Positions 25,380-34,778 of a DNA stretch of 64,000 nt are shown one piece after another. A program made the position numbers and the translations under genes. Source of the DNA: Clostridium ihumii AP5 (GTDB lineage: Bacteria; Bacillota; Clostridia; Clostridiales; Clostridiaceae); NCBI RefSeq assembly GCF_000612845.1, contig NZ_CCAT010000065.1:1-64000 (forward strand), given 5' to 3'. Under the pieces are notes generated by a model. The model was given only the letters and a program-made list of their open reading frames with translations. It did no database searches and was not told the DNA's origin. The stretch's first letter is position 1, and each line of letters begins with the position of its first letter.

Positions 25380-25910
25380 TTAATTATTATTGAATCTAAA
25401 TATTAACCTTTCTCCATTAAAGTTTGTCCCAAATGCTTTTTCAAAATTTCCTGAAGTATAATTTTTTATAGTTTTAGTCCAAAATGACTGTGCTCTTTGA
25501 TTCAATGTGGAAGGATGAGTATCAAGTTCCCATTTACCTTTAAATCTATCAAAAACTTCCTTTGCTGCAAGCTCTGCAATATTTCTTCCCCTATATGGTT
25601 TAAGTATAAAAAATTCATATATATAATAATCTGTGCTTTTAGGTGCATACTTTCCAGTAGATATCAATGCAAATCCTGCTGGGTTTTCATCTACACTAAT
25701 TATAAATGGAAATAATGCTTCTGGATTGTTAAACCATATATCTTGTATATGGTATTGTTCATCTAAAGTCCTTATTTCTTCATCTTCATAAATTCCATAT
25801 TTATTAGGAGTTTCTCCAGAAAATTCAGATAAATCGTGCAGATATAAAGGATATATATTTCTAATTATATTAGCAGTTTTCTCATTTGCTAAATTTATTT
25901 CAATTTTCAT
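25380..25910 (-). CDS. GNAT N-acetyltransferase (paralogue of the 44274 pseudogene)
   Basis: 176 aa. The fold includes FFILKPYRGRNIAELAAKEVF, the acetyl-CoA loop region. The N-terminus (NIYPLYLHDLSEFSGETPNKYGIY, seen in pieces) is diagnostic of a distinct clostridial GNAT subgroup. The decayed copy at 44274-44809 aligns along its whole length. A GGAG site precedes the ATG, 11 bases away. Monocistronic or co-transcribed with the next GNAT upstream (20-base gap). Substrate unknown. Confidence 0.88.
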   Translation of the reverse strand: MKIEINLANEKTANIIRNIYPLYLHDLSEFSGETPNKYGIYEDEEIRTLDEQYHIQDIWFNNPEALFPFIISVDENPAGFALISTGKYAPKSTDYYIYEFFILKPYRGRNIAELAAKEVFDRFKGKWELDTHPSTLNQRAQSFWTKTIKNYTSGNFEKAFGTNFNGERLIFRFNNN

Positions 25911-25929
25911 AATAAAATATTTCTCCTAT

Positions 25930-26403
25930 TTACAAATCTAATTTTGCTACTGCTTCACCATATTCAATCTTACCAGTTTCTATGAATCCTAATGATGCAT
26001 AAAGTGTTTTTGCAATTATATTTTCTGGTTCATAAGAAATAAATGCTGCTGAAGCCTTACCATATGGAAAAGTTTTTATAAGTTCAATTGCTTTGTTCAT
26101 TGTTTCTCTTCCATAACCTCTTCCTTGATAATGCTTGTCTATCATTAATCTCCATACCCAATAAGTGTTTGGATAATCCTTTTCATTGGAATCCATATAT
26201 GAAAGCATTATAAAACCAACCATATTATCATCATTATAAATAGCAAATGGCATTGGAATGCACTCATTGTTAGTTAATGCAACATATGCCTCAGCTAAAC
26301 TAGATACATTTGTTGCTACAAAGTTTTTTTGATTTTCATTTGGTTCTAAATTAGTGCATTCATCAAAATTATTAGATGTAATCTTTCTTAATTCTATTTT
26401 CAT
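25930..26403 (-). CDS. GNAT N-acetyltransferase, spermidine/diamine type
   Basis: About 157 aa. It resembles SpeG/BltD-like acetyltransferases: LRKITSNNFDECTNL at the start, YWVWRLMIDKHYQGRGYGRETM as the acetyl-CoA loop, then AFISYEPENIIAKTLYASLGF. A similar architecture occurs in the gene at 49254-49700. Polyamine acetylation is likely from family resemblance but unproven. The ATG at 26403 follows GAGGGGG and is preferred over one at 26418. Confidence 0.85.
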   Translation of the reverse strand: MKIELRKITSNNFDECTNLEPNENQKNFVATNVSSLAEAYVALTNNECIPMPFAIYNDDNMVGFIMLSYMDSNEKDYPNTYWVWRLMIDKHYQGRGYGRETMNKAIELIKTFPYGKASAAFISYEPENIIAKTLYASLGFIETGKIEYGEAVAKLDL

Positions 26404-26431
26404 AACTTGCCCCCTCATTAACTCACTTTTA

Positions 26432-27100
26432 TTATTTCAATTTATACTGTTTTGCATTTCCTAGTAATATAACTTCATCATTATCAACTATTATTGCACT
26501 TTTAGCTTCTGTAGTGTAAACATTTTTACCTGTTTCATTTATATATTTTTCAATACTTTCATTTTGTACATTTGACTTTTTATAATGAACTTCAACTGCA
26601 AAATTCCTTATAAAGTCTAATCCCTTTTCATAAACAAATTTAAAATAATCCTTTTCATCTGGTGAAATATAATAATCATGGCACTGAATCATAGCACCTG
26701 CACTCCATCCCATTATTATACCTTTGTAATTTTCTACAATACTAACTAAATCTAATTCTATTAACCTTTGCATAATTTTCTCTGGAAATCCACCTGTAAA
26801 AAGGATTATATTACTATTATTTATTTTCTTTTTAGCATTATCTGTACTATCTTCAAAGTAATTTATTAATTCTACATTGTTATCATTTATTCCATAATCA
26901 TAAAAAGGTATCATCATCTCTTTGTAATATTTTCCATAGGATTTGTTATAACATTCATCCCATTCAACTTTATTTTTTATCCAATCATCATGAAATGCAA
27001 AAGGTATTATACAAACTTTATATTCTGGTTTAATTATATTTTTTAATGTATCATAAGCCCAGCTTTCATTAAAATCTAACTTATCTAATAAAATATTCAA
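26432..27100 (-). CDS. Peptidase E-like (S51/DJ-1 superfamily) protein
   Basis: About 222 aa with the class I glutamine amidotransferase-like fold of peptidase S51. The nucleophile serine is in IIMGWSAGAMIQ, after the FTGGFPEKI glycine-rich turn. Peptidase E cleaves Asp-Xaa dipeptides or cyanophycin-like substrates; this member's substrate is unknown. The start is taken as TTG at 27100 because GAGGTG lies six bases before it; a GTG at 27109 overlaps that site. A second, distinct member lies at 43212-43844. Confidence 0.8.
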   Translation of the reverse strand: MNILLDKLDFNESWAYDTLKNIIKPEYKVCIIPFAFHDDWIKNKVEWDECYNKSYGKYYKEMMIPFYDYGINDNNVELINYFEDSTDNAKKKINNSNIILFTGGFPEKIMQRLIELDLVSIVENYKGIIMGWSAGAMIQCHDYYISPDEKDYFKFVYEKGLDFIRNFAVEVHYKKSNVQNESIEKYINETGKNVYTTEAKSAIIVDNDEVILLGNAKQYKLK

Positions 27101-27175
27101 AACAATCACCTCTTTTATCCATTTTTAGTAATTATACCATAACAAAGAATCTTTTTAACTTAATGTTCTGAATTT

Positions 27176-27952
27176 TTATTCCCTTATAATATTAAACATT
27201 ATATTTCTCCATCCATTTGTATATATTTCAATTAATAAGTCAATATGCTGTGCTAAATACAATTTGCCACTTATAGCTCCAAACTTGTCCCAATAATTTC
27301 CCACATCTGCTTCCTTAAGCCATTTTTCTTGCTTTGTTTCATTTTTTTCTTTAATTGCATTCCTTAATTTTAATTTTGCATTTTCATATTTATCTAAATA
27401 GAACTTAGAATTAAAATCGTATTCTTTAATATTATCTTTATATGCTAAAAGATGTGCAAAACCCTCATTAAAAACAATATAATTTAGTTTCTCCACATAA
27501 GGTAAGTTCTCTTTTAAAGGATATTTTTCTTTTACACATCTATGCACAAATTCATGTGTTAGTAAATTTTTTAAAACTTTTTCTATATCATGTCCATGTT
27601 TTATATAATTAACTAAATTAATCAAATCAAATATTATATATTCTTCATGTTCTATAAACATGGCATCATACATTTTGGGACATCCAACTACTAATAAAAC
27701 TTTAGTGCTTTCAAACACATTTTTATAATTAGGAAATAACACTTTAAATATATCTTCATTTATTGGCTTAAAGTTCATTAAAATTATTTTTATTTTTATA
27801 TATATTTCTTTAACAACTTCAACATTTTCTCTACTTGGCGTATCATACATATATTTATTAGGTTCAATATTATAAAAAATCCAATGGTTACGATACTTAT
27901 TTGAACTTGGTTCTTTTAGATAATCAACAATAATTTCATCATTTAATATCAT
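27176..27952 (-). CDS. Putative zincin metallopeptidase (HEFVH type)
   Basis: 258 aa. HEFVH at 133-137 is a zinc-binding HExxH motif within LLTHEFVHRCV. FNEGFAHLLAY (161-171) supplies the downstream glutamate ligand expected of a gluzincin. No signal peptide or membrane segment is seen, so it is probably cytosolic. I cannot assign a named family; DUF2268-like proteins have similar spacing. Two other unrelated zincins occur at 28570 and 53015, which is unusual for one short region. Confidence 0.7.
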   Translation of the reverse strand: MILNDEIIVDYLKEPSSNKYRNHWIFYNIEPNKYMYDTPSRENVEVVKEIYIKIKIILMNFKPINEDIFKVLFPNYKNVFESTKVLLVVGCPKMYDAMFIEHEEYIIFDLINLVNYIKHGHDIEKVLKNLLTHEFVHRCVKEKYPLKENLPYVEKLNYIVFNEGFAHLLAYKDNIKEYDFNSKFYLDKYENAKLKLRNAIKEKNETKQEKWLKEADVGNYWDKFGAISGKLYLAQHIDLLIEIYTNGWRNIMFNIIRE

Positions 27953-28019
27953 GTTATTTGCCTTCCCCCCATTCTTAAGTTATTCATTAACTTAGAAGAG
28001 TTACAACTTGTAATTCTTC

Positions 28020-28508
28020 TCATTCCTTATAAACAAAATGTTCTGTTTTATTCATTCCTTCTAAAATATACTTTTTGGCTTGAATAGGATACAAATCTAT
28101 ATTTTCTATATCTTTAATATTAATCCAAGAAAATTTTAGTTCAAATGATTTTTCTTCTAATTCCTCTTTTCCATAAAATACACCATCAAATGGAATATTG
28201 GTGTTTTGATTTAAAGATATATTATAATAAATACATATTTGATGACACTGTTTCTCTCCCCATGGAAAAAACAATTCACCCATCCACATAATATCATTTA
28301 CTTTTATATCTGAATTAATTTCTTCCTTAAATTCACGTATTAATGCTTCTTCATTTGTTTCACCTAAATTTACATGTCCACCTGGAATTGCATAAGCTGT
28401 ATCATCATCAATTTTTTGCAATAAAATTTTATCATTATATATTAATATACCTGCTACTCTATAACTAAAAACATACTCCTCTGTTTTAAATATAATATCT
28501 CTCATCAC
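28020..28508 (-). CDS. NUDIX hydrolase
   Basis: 162 aa. The Nudix box (GGHVNLGETNEEALIREF, then KEE) lies at about 43-63 and is complete: GX5EX7REVXEEXGU with Ile in the last position region. It is expected to hydrolyse a nucleoside diphosphate linked to another moiety. GAGGTGGGAAG precedes the ATG. It sits between two zincin genes with gaps of about 60 bases. Substrate unknown. Confidence 0.92.
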   Translation of the reverse strand: MMRDIIFKTEEYVFSYRVAGILIYNDKILLQKIDDDTAYAIPGGHVNLGETNEEALIREFKEEINSDIKVNDIMWMGELFFPWGEKQCHQICIYYNISLNQNTNIPFDGVFYGKEELEEKSFELKFSWINIKDIENIDLYPIQAKKYILEGMNKTEHFVYKE

Positions 28509-28569
28509 TTCCCACCTCTATTTTAAAATACAAAATCATTATCATTAATCCTCCTAACATTTTCTAAAT

Positions 28570-29574
28570 TTAATATACATTTTTTAATCTATCTACAACA
28601 AAATCGCTTAACATATATTCTTTATATAATTTTTTATATGCTTCGTTATAACTCAAAATAAATCTTAAAGGCTTTCCTATACATGACCTCAACTCTTCTA
28701 TACTTATACCTTTTTCTATAGTTTTGGCCATATGATACCCCAATACATGATATTTGTGATTTTCATTTATAAAGCTAATAATGTCAACATTTTTATTTCT
28801 TTCATCTAATCTTTTTTCTAAAAGATTATTTAACTTCTTCATATGAAACTCTACATTCTCCATCATGCTATCTAGACATCCCTTTTCCATCCACCCAAAC
28901 TTTTCATATATTTCATTCGTACTCATAAAGTTGCACATATCAGCTGTTCCTTCATTAGAAATTACAAATAGCATTCTTTTTATATCTTTATAATCATCTT
29001 TTAAAATGAGCTCTTCATTGTCTATATATCGTTGTAAATAATGATGCATTTCATGAGCAAGTAAATCAGTACATTGCTCTACTGTTAATAAATTTGCAAA
29101 CATTATATCTATAAATACTTGTAAATTTTCTACTGCAGCATTGTACATAAATACATAAAAATTTATATTAAGTTCTATAGTTTTAGTTTTTAAATTTGGC
29201 AAATAGTACATAGCTTTTTTTATAAATTCTTTGGTTTTAATAACTTCTATAATATTCTCACAATATTCTTCTAATTTATCAACATTTTTTATAGCACTCA
29301 TCACTGAATTTATTACGTTTTTCTTTATTACATTGAATCCTTCATATTCCTTATCATTTTTCAATAATTCATATGCTTCATAAAATAAATCTACCCACTT
29401 ATAACTCTCTTCCATATCAAAATCTTGTCCAACACACCCTACTAATTTTTTATATGAATTTTTCTCAAATAATTTTTCTATTTTACCTTTGTCTATGCTA
29501 TCTTTACAACTAAAAGTCTCCATAAAATCATATATTCCATCTAAATTATAATTTATCTTAATATCATAAGTCAT
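28570..29574 (-). CDS. Putative Zn-dependent protease, DUF5700-like
   Basis: 334 aa. HEMHH at 174-178 in DLLAHEMHHYLQRY is the zinc motif and SNEGTADMCNF (206-216) holds the third ligand glutamate. This HExxH plus NEGTAD pattern matches proteins annotated as DUF5700 putative Zn-dependent proteases. It is soluble, with no signal peptide. GGGAG precedes the start. It is the largest of three zincins in the archipelago. The physiological substrate is unknown. Confidence 0.75.
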   Translation of the reverse strand: MTYDIKINYNLDGIYDFMETFSCKDSIDKGKIEKLFEKNSYKKLVGCVGQDFDMEESYKWVDLFYEAYELLKNDKEYEGFNVIKKNVINSVMSAIKNVDKLEEYCENIIEVIKTKEFIKKAMYYLPNLKTKTIELNINFYVFMYNAAVENLQVFIDIMFANLLTVEQCTDLLAHEMHHYLQRYIDNEELILKDDYKDIKRMLFVISNEGTADMCNFMSTNEIYEKFGWMEKGCLDSMMENVEFHMKKLNNLLEKRLDERNKNVDIISFINENHKYHVLGYHMAKTIEKGISIEELRSCIGKPLRFILSYNEAYKKLYKEYMLSDFVVDRLKNVY

Positions 29575-29656
29575 TTATATTTCTCCCTTCACTTTAATAA
29601 CTTTGAAAATTCAACTAATACCTTCATATACAATGCTACAACAAAATTCATATAGT

Positions 29657-29713
29657 GAAACAAGCTCGAATTTAAAACGATTCCGAGCTAGTCTCACTCT
29701 TAAAGGTATCCAA
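29657..29713 (+). repeat. AGCTCG-stem dispersed repeat, short form
   Basis: GAAACAAGCTCGAATT (29657 onward) and TTCCGAGCTAGTCTCACTCT with TTAAAGGTATCCAA (to 29713) recur at 57099-57208 as two blocks separated by a longer insert. AGCTCG and CGAGCT can pair. The conservation of both blocks between distant intergenic sites suggests a mobile or structured-RNA element, not gene sequence. Any reading frame crossing it is spurious. Confidence 0.65.
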
Positions 29714-29847
29714 TTTCAAATTTAAAATAATAAATTTATCATCAGTTAAAAAACTTTTTTCTTTCATCAAAGAACAGGAATTATTTAAATAAGTATTTCT
29801 TTTAAAATTGATAGATATTATATTTAGATAAAAATTCCAGACTTTTA

Positions 29848-30702
29848 TCATAAGATGCACTTATAACATTTATATCTATCCTGAATTTCAAATCCACAAT
29901 CTATTACAGCTTTTAGTTCATCTTCATCTTTTTCTTCAATAAAATAAAGAACACTATCTATACCAGAATATTCTTTATAGGCATCTTTAAGCATCTCACT
30001 AATTAAGTCACTTTCTATATTCTTTTTTCTTACATCATCATCAAGAAATAATCCAACCACTTCTTTCTGATTTTGTTTTTTAATTTTTCTGACAAATATA
30101 CTTCCTTTAATAATTCCATTTTCTTTGTATATATAAATATCAAATATATCAAAATCTTTTTTAATATGCTTACTGTCCCAATACATATTCCCTGCATATT
30201 TATCGTGAAATTTAGCATATTCATCAAACTCATTAAAATCTAATAAACTTATTGAGGTTTTAATATGATGTGGTTTATAGTTCTTTTTATATAATAAAGT
30301 AACTATGCTCGACTCTATGCATTCCATCTTTCTATTTTCTAAATATTGAATTGCTTTCTCATTATATGCTGTTACTCCTATAAAAAAATCATATTCTTTC
30401 AATTCATCACCAATATAATCCATAAATTCATCAGCAACTATATCATAATCATCCTCTATTAATAGTGCTTCAGTTTGTGAATACTTATCTTCATTTATCC
30501 AAAAATAAATACAAACTCCTTTAAGTTCATTATTTTTATAACAAGCAATAATTTTTCGTATATCTGAATTAATTGCTCTTTCAATGTTACTTTTTAAATC
30601 CTCTTTTGTCTTATATTTAGGATAACTACTTTTTTTATTATCTTGGCATATATTCCATGCAAAATCTAAAACTTCATTAATTTCTTTAACTTCTTTTATC
30701 AT
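29848..30702 (-). CDS. GNAT-family protein, two-domain
   Basis: 284 aa. The N-terminal part (about 1-135) resembles a degenerate GNAT (IIACYKNNELKGVCIYFW). The C-terminal part (about 145-284) carries the better acetyltransferase features, including VVGLFLDDDVRKKNIESDLI, where the pyrophosphate-loop glycines are poorly conserved. Catalytic competence is therefore uncertain. AGGAGG precedes the start. It is typical of Clostridium GNAT tandem proteins; the function is unknown. Confidence 0.7.
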   Translation of the reverse strand: MIKEVKEINEVLDFAWNICQDNKKSSYPKYKTKEDLKSNIERAINSDIRKIIACYKNNELKGVCIYFWINEDKYSQTEALLIEDDYDIVADEFMDYIGDELKEYDFFIGVTAYNEKAIQYLENRKMECIESSIVTLLYKKNYKPHHIKTSISLLDFNEFDEYAKFHDKYAGNMYWDSKHIKKDFDIFDIYIYKENGIIKGSIFVRKIKKQNQKEVVGLFLDDDVRKKNIESDLISEMLKDAYKEYSGIDSVLYFIEEKDEDELKAVIDCGFEIQDRYKCYKCIL

Positions 30703-30818
30703 TTTTATTTATTCCTCCTCATACTTAAAATAACAAAATGATTTTACATTCAAAACTATATATTATATTTAATATTCAAAATATTAATATAAATTTTAAG
30801 GCTTGTCCTATTTTTAAC

Positions 30819-31760
30819 CTATACATTGTGAAGTAGTTTTAAACCATTTTCTCTTATTTCATTTAATTCTTCACAGTTAAAAACACCTGCATTATAAAGA
30901 TTTAAGAATTCTTCTGATACACTTTTATCAAAAATAATCATATCATCTGTATTTACTGTAACTTTAACACCATTATCATATAATTTTCTGATTGGATGCT
31001 TACTATAATTCTCTACCCTTGAAAGATAAATATTGCTTGTTGGACAAATATTTAGTTGAATTTTATTATTTGCAAGCCATTTCATTACGCTTTTAGAGTT
31101 GGCTGCTGAAATGCCATGTTGAACCTGATTTAACTCTAATTCCTCTACAACTCTTTGAACTAACTCAGCACATCCAAACTCACCAACATGTGCTTTTAAA
31201 ATTAATCCATTATTCTTTGCCTTTTTAAACACTTTTTTAAATTTAAATAAATTATTTTCATCACCATAAATATCTATAGATTTAAAATAATCATAGTGTA
31301 AAAACTCATTTAATTTTTCATTAACTTCATCAGTATCCATATATGAACCAAGTGCAATTTCAGGTATAAAAACAGTATTAGGTGCGAATTTAAGATGAAT
31401 TTTTTTTAATGAATTAATCATATTTTCCACAGAGTTTGCATATTCAGAAACCTCATCTATATTAAAACTCATATTTAATAATCTAACGCCATCCATATTA
31501 GCTTGAACAAAAGCTGCTTCTATCCTCTTTTCATAACCCTTAACACCTTTTATAAATGGTTTTATATTTTTTAAATTCCAATCATTCATTTCATTAAGAT
31601 TTTTAAAAATAGGAGCATCTGGTATTTTTATACCTTTCCATTCTTCTATATATCTTTTATTTCCACCTCTTGGAGCATGATTATGCAAATCACTTTTAGA
31701 TATTTTTCTTATTTCCGCTAAATCCTTATTTTTTAATGCTTCAATAAAATCACTATTCAT
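30819..31760 (-). CDS. Adenosine deaminase-family metal-dependent hydrolase
   Basis: About 313 aa, a TIM-barrel metallohydrolase. The HxH metal pair is SDLHNHAPRGG near the N-terminus. LKAHVGEFG holds the catalytic Glu/His region, QVQHGIS the next histidine, and VTVNTDDMI the terminal Asp pair. All elements of the ADA/AMP-deaminase family are present, so it likely deaminates a purine nucleoside or related compound. The ATG at 31760 follows GGGGG; an ATG at 31787 overlaps the upstream GNAT gene and is rejected. Confidence 0.85.
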   Translation of the reverse strand: MNSDFIEALKNKDLAEIRKISKSDLHNHAPRGGNKRYIEEWKGIKIPDAPIFKNLNEMNDWNLKNIKPFIKGVKGYEKRIEAAFVQANMDGVRLLNMSFNIDEVSEYANSVENMINSLKKIHLKFAPNTVFIPEIALGSYMDTDEVNEKLNEFLHYDYFKSIDIYGDENNLFKFKKVFKKAKNNGLILKAHVGEFGCAELVQRVVEELELNQVQHGISAANSKSVMKWLANNKIQLNICPTSNIYLSRVENYSKHPIRKLYDNGVKVTVNTDDMIIFDKSVSEEFLNLYNAGVFNCEELNEIRENGLKLLHNV

Positions 31761-31779
31761 AAATCCCCCATTCTTTAAA

Positions 31780-32292
31780 CTACTCAATCATAATACTGTA
31801 CTTAAATAAATACTCATTTTCATCTTTATCAAAAATCGTCCCTAATAGTTTTCCATTGTTCTTTTCTATAATTTTTTTTGATGATATATTATCTACATTA
31901 CAAGTTAAAATTGCTTCTCTTATTCCTATATTTTTAGCCTTTTCTAATGCAAGTCTTAAAATTTCATATCCATATCCATTGTTTCTATAATATGGTGATA
32001 TATCATAACCTATATGTCCAGCACAATCTACTTCTTTATGTCTAATTCTAACAACTCCTACAACTTGATTTTCAAAAATCATCCAAAATGTTGAAGTTGT
32101 AACTTCATCTTTTAATAAATTAATTCCATTTGCATGATCACATAAATCATTTAAATATTCATCAAAATTTTCTAGTGATTTCTTATATTTATGGAAATAA
32201 TGATGATCATTTATATCTTTATATGATTGAGCATAATCTTTAAAACTTTTTTCATATATCTTATTAGGCTTACTAAGTATTAAATTCTTCAT
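31780..32292 (-). CDS. GNAT N-acetyltransferase
   Basis: 170 aa, of the predicted-acetyltransferase group with SYKDINDHHYFHKY at the N-terminus. The acetyl-CoA loop is ISPYYRNNGYGYEIL. LTCNVDNISSKKIIEKNNGKL is the typical C-terminal GNAT motif B. GGAG precedes the ATG. It directly precedes the adenosine-deaminase-like gene (19-base gap), so the two may be co-transcribed. Substrate unknown. Confidence 0.88.
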   Translation of the reverse strand: MKNLILSKPNKIYEKSFKDYAQSYKDINDHHYFHKYKKSLENFDEYLNDLCDHANGINLLKDEVTTSTFWMIFENQVVGVVRIRHKEVDCAGHIGYDISPYYRNNGYGYEILRLALEKAKNIGIREAILTCNVDNISSKKIIEKNNGKLLGTIFDKDENEYLFKYSIMIE

Positions 32293-32332
32293 AAAAATTC
32301 TCCATTTTACTATAAATTAATTATATATATTT

Positions 32333-33184
32333 TTATTTTAGTGCTATATAACTAGAATAACCTGTCATTTCAAAGCCTTCATGTTTATAAAATTCCACAG
32401 CATTTAAATTGCTTTTCATACAATATAAATAAGGATTACCTCTATTTAATTCTAATATGTGTTTCATTGCATGATTTAACATATATTTTCCAATTCCTTT
32501 ACCTTGCTTATTTATTGCAACTGCAAGTATATCTATTTCTAATCCATCTAATATATATGCTCCTATAATATTATTTTTTTCTATAACTACATAAAACTCA
32601 CTACGATTTGACTTATCTATCCATTCATGTAAAAAAGTATTTTTGCTATTTAAAAATACTTTTTCATTAGGATTATCAAATGTATGAGCTAACGATTTAT
32701 CAAACATATTACATACATCATTAATATGTTTTTCTTTAAATGGCACAATTTCTAAATTATTTATATAAGTACACTCTTCATTTTTTAACATTTTCTTTTG
32801 TAGTGTAAATTCATAAATTTCTTCACCTTTTTCTTTATATATTAATTTTTTAAGTAAAAACTCTTCAAGCTTTTTATTTCTTGGTGAATACCAAATCCTT
32901 ATATTATAGTTATGATGACTGTCACCTTTAATAAGATTTAACACTTCGTCATTAACTTCTTCTGGCATATCTTCATTAAATCCTATTTGTATGTGAATTT
33001 CATCTTTAATTATATATTCACAATACACACCTATAGTGTGATTTTCTGAGTAATACAAGCACTTTTTATTTTCTATTTCATTATTCTCAAATATTTCTTT
33101 TTCTCCTCTATCAATACTTGATATAACTTTTTTTGCGTTATATTCTTCATCTTTGTTTTTAATTTCTCTAAACTTTGTTTCCAT
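32333..33184 (-). CDS. GNAT N-acetyltransferase with extra N-terminal domain
   Basis: 283 aa. A non-canonical N-terminal region (about 1-140) precedes a clear GNAT domain: ILAVAINKQGKGIGKYMLNH is the acetyl-CoA loop and LYCMKSNLNAVEFYKHEGF is motif B. The N-terminal half may be a decayed GNAT domain, as in the neighbouring two-domain proteins. AAAGG precedes the ATG. Substrate unknown. Confidence 0.85.
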   Translation of the reverse strand: METKFREIKNKDEEYNAKKVISSIDRGEKEIFENNEIENKKCLYYSENHTIGVYCEYIIKDEIHIQIGFNEDMPEEVNDEVLNLIKGDSHHNYNIRIWYSPRNKKLEEFLLKKLIYKEKGEEIYEFTLQKKMLKNEECTYINNLEIVPFKEKHINDVCNMFDKSLAHTFDNPNEKVFLNSKNTFLHEWIDKSNRSEFYVVIEKNNIIGAYILDGLEIDILAVAINKQGKGIGKYMLNHAMKHILELNRGNPYLYCMKSNLNAVEFYKHEGFEMTGYSSYIALK

Positions 33185-33251
33185 TACAAAACCTTTCTAA
33201 CATATAAATTACGTTTTTAATAACTTTTTGTCTTTTTCATAATTATCAATT

Positions 33252-33626
33252 TCAAAACTTGGATGTTACTGTTCCTTGATGAAAAATCATCTTCCACTTT
33301 TTATCATCACATTTCCATATAGAACTACGTAATGTATACTTTTTATTTTCATTTAATTCATTATGCTTTATTACCTTATACATTGCTAAAACACAATCAT
33401 CAGATAACTTTTTTATTTCAAAATTTACTATTTCCCAGTTCAGTTCTGTATTGTCTTCCTTATCCTGATAAATATCACCATATTTATAATGGTATTCAAA
33501 TCCTGAACTACAAAACTCTACAAAATCATTGCTCACTATTTCACTTATTTTTTCTGCTGACTTCCTAGTATCTGACTTTAATAAATCATTTTCTAATTTT
33601 AATATCTGCTCTTTCAATAATTTCAT
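33252..33626 (-). CDS. DUF4440 (SnoaL/NTF2-like) protein
   Basis: 124 aa with the cone-shaped NTF2-like fold pattern: N-terminal helices (ILKLENDLLKSDTRKSAEKI), then strands with RSSIWKCDDKKWKMIFHQGT, the signature end of DUF4440. Such proteins are small enzymes or binding domains of uncertain function. AAGGAAG precedes the ATG. No catalytic residues can be assigned with confidence. Confidence 0.85.
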   Translation of the reverse strand: MKLLKEQILKLENDLLKSDTRKSAEKISEIVSNDFVEFCSSGFEYHYKYGDIYQDKEDNTELNWEIVNFEIKKLSDDCVLAMYKVIKHNELNENKKYTLRSSIWKCDDKKWKMIFHQGTVTSKF

Positions 33627-33720
33627 CTTTAATCTTCCTTTTAATAATATTATAATAAATTTAAATTCGTTTTTTTATTTTTCTATTTTTTCTGATATTT
33701 CTTTGGAAATACTTTTAATT

Positions 33721-34374
33721 CTATTTATATAACAACTTTTTAATATATTTAGATTCCTCCAAAATAAACTCTTGCATTTTAGGCAATGTAATGTACTTAT
33801 TTAAAGATACATCTGCATGATGTTTTCTATTTACAAAATTATTAAATAATATATCATTTCTCATTTTTTCTATATCACTAGCAAATGCAATATTAGTAAC
33901 GTTATATGCTTTTGCGTCTTTAAGCATTTTCCATATTGTTTTTTTATTTTTATTTATTAAATATAACTCATAATCCATATTATAAGATTCTTTATTATAA
34001 TCACTTTGGGTTTCACTATCTAAATCAATGCTATTTTCTAATAAAAACGGTGTCCAAAATTTTATATTATTTTGTATATCAGTTATTACATGACAACAAT
34101 ATCCTTTTATAAAATCTGAATTTTCTTGATTTTTATTTTCTTCTAAGAACTTATACACATCATTTAACCATTTTTTATTATCTTTTGTTTCACCCCATTT
34201 TTCAGTTCCAAAACATAAATGACTTTTCTTTTTCATATCACTATTATAACCTTCTCTTAAATGCACTGAATCAGGTGCTATAGCTCCTAAAATGAAATCA
34301 CCTGGATTTTTTATTTCTGGTGTATTTTTTACTATATTGTATGCAATCTCTAAATGAGTCATTTGAAATGGCAT
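33721..34374 (-). CDS. Zinc-dependent phospholipase C-like protein
   Basis: About 217 aa of the zinc-dependent phospholipase C/S1-P1 nuclease superfamily (PF00882). Histidines and aspartates suited to a trinuclear zinc site are seen in MTHLEIAYNI, GAIAPDSVH, CCHVITDIQ and the KHHADV region. No signal peptide is present, unlike alpha-toxin, so this is probably an intracellular hydrolase and not a toxin. The ATG at 34374 has GGATGTG seven bases upstream and is preferred over 34386. Confidence 0.85.
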   Translation of the reverse strand: MPFQMTHLEIAYNIVKNTPEIKNPGDFILGAIAPDSVHLREGYNSDMKKKSHLCFGTEKWGETKDNKKWLNDVYKFLEENKNQENSDFIKGYCCHVITDIQNNIKFWTPFLLENSIDLDSETQSDYNKESYNMDYELYLINKNKKTIWKMLKDAKAYNVTNIAFASDIEKMRNDILFNNFVNRKHHADVSLNKYITLPKMQEFILEESKYIKKLLYK

Positions 34375-34468
34375 TATATAACACATCCTTTAATTATATT
34401 TCTATTTTATATTTAAGCTTTTCATATCTTATGTTTATTAGTTTCAATACTCTTAAAGTTTTATATTC

Positions 34469-34756
34469 TTACTTTTGAAAAAGCTTTTTTTGTTTCATAT
34501 AATCTATTGCCTTAGTTTTTTTTTCTTTGAAAACATATTCAATTTCTTTCTTTTGACTATAATAACTATTAAATCTTTCTTCTGAAAGACTTCCATCATC
34601 AATTGATTTTCTTACTTCACACTTAGGCTCATTTGTATGCGTACAATTAGAAAACTTACACATTTTTGATAATTCTACTATATCCTCAAAGTTCTCTTCT
34701 ATTTTTTCTATATAATTTATACTTTCACATATATCATTATTTTTTTTCAAATTCAA
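34469..34756 (-). pseudogene. rsgA: Orphan C-terminal fragment of ribosome GTPase RsgA
   Basis: 95 aa. FEDIVELSKMCKFSNCTHTN, followed by EPKCEVRKSI and LSEERFNSY, is the C-terminal zinc-binding domain of RsgA/EngC (YjeQ), with three zinc ligands visible (Cys, His, Cys). The OB-fold and GTPase domains are absent, and nothing upstream encodes them. It is therefore a truncated remnant. However, it has a tidy TTG start with AAAGGTGG upstream, so expression as a stand-alone zinc domain cannot be excluded. Confidence 0.75.
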
Positions 34757-34778
34757 ATTACCACCTTTAAATATATTT

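Noticed and set aside
29672-29860. 62-aa minus-strand frame overlapping the AGCTCG-stem repeat
   Set aside because: It crosses a dispersed non-coding repeat, lacks a Shine-Dalgarno sequence and overlaps the end of the GNAT gene at 29848.
30030-30233. 67-aa frame inside the two-domain GNAT gene
   Set aside because: Out-of-frame shadow on the same strand with no separate translation signal.
33721-34374. Secreted alpha-toxin-like phospholipase C
   Set aside because: The superfamily is the same, but there is no signal peptide and no C2-like membrane-binding domain.
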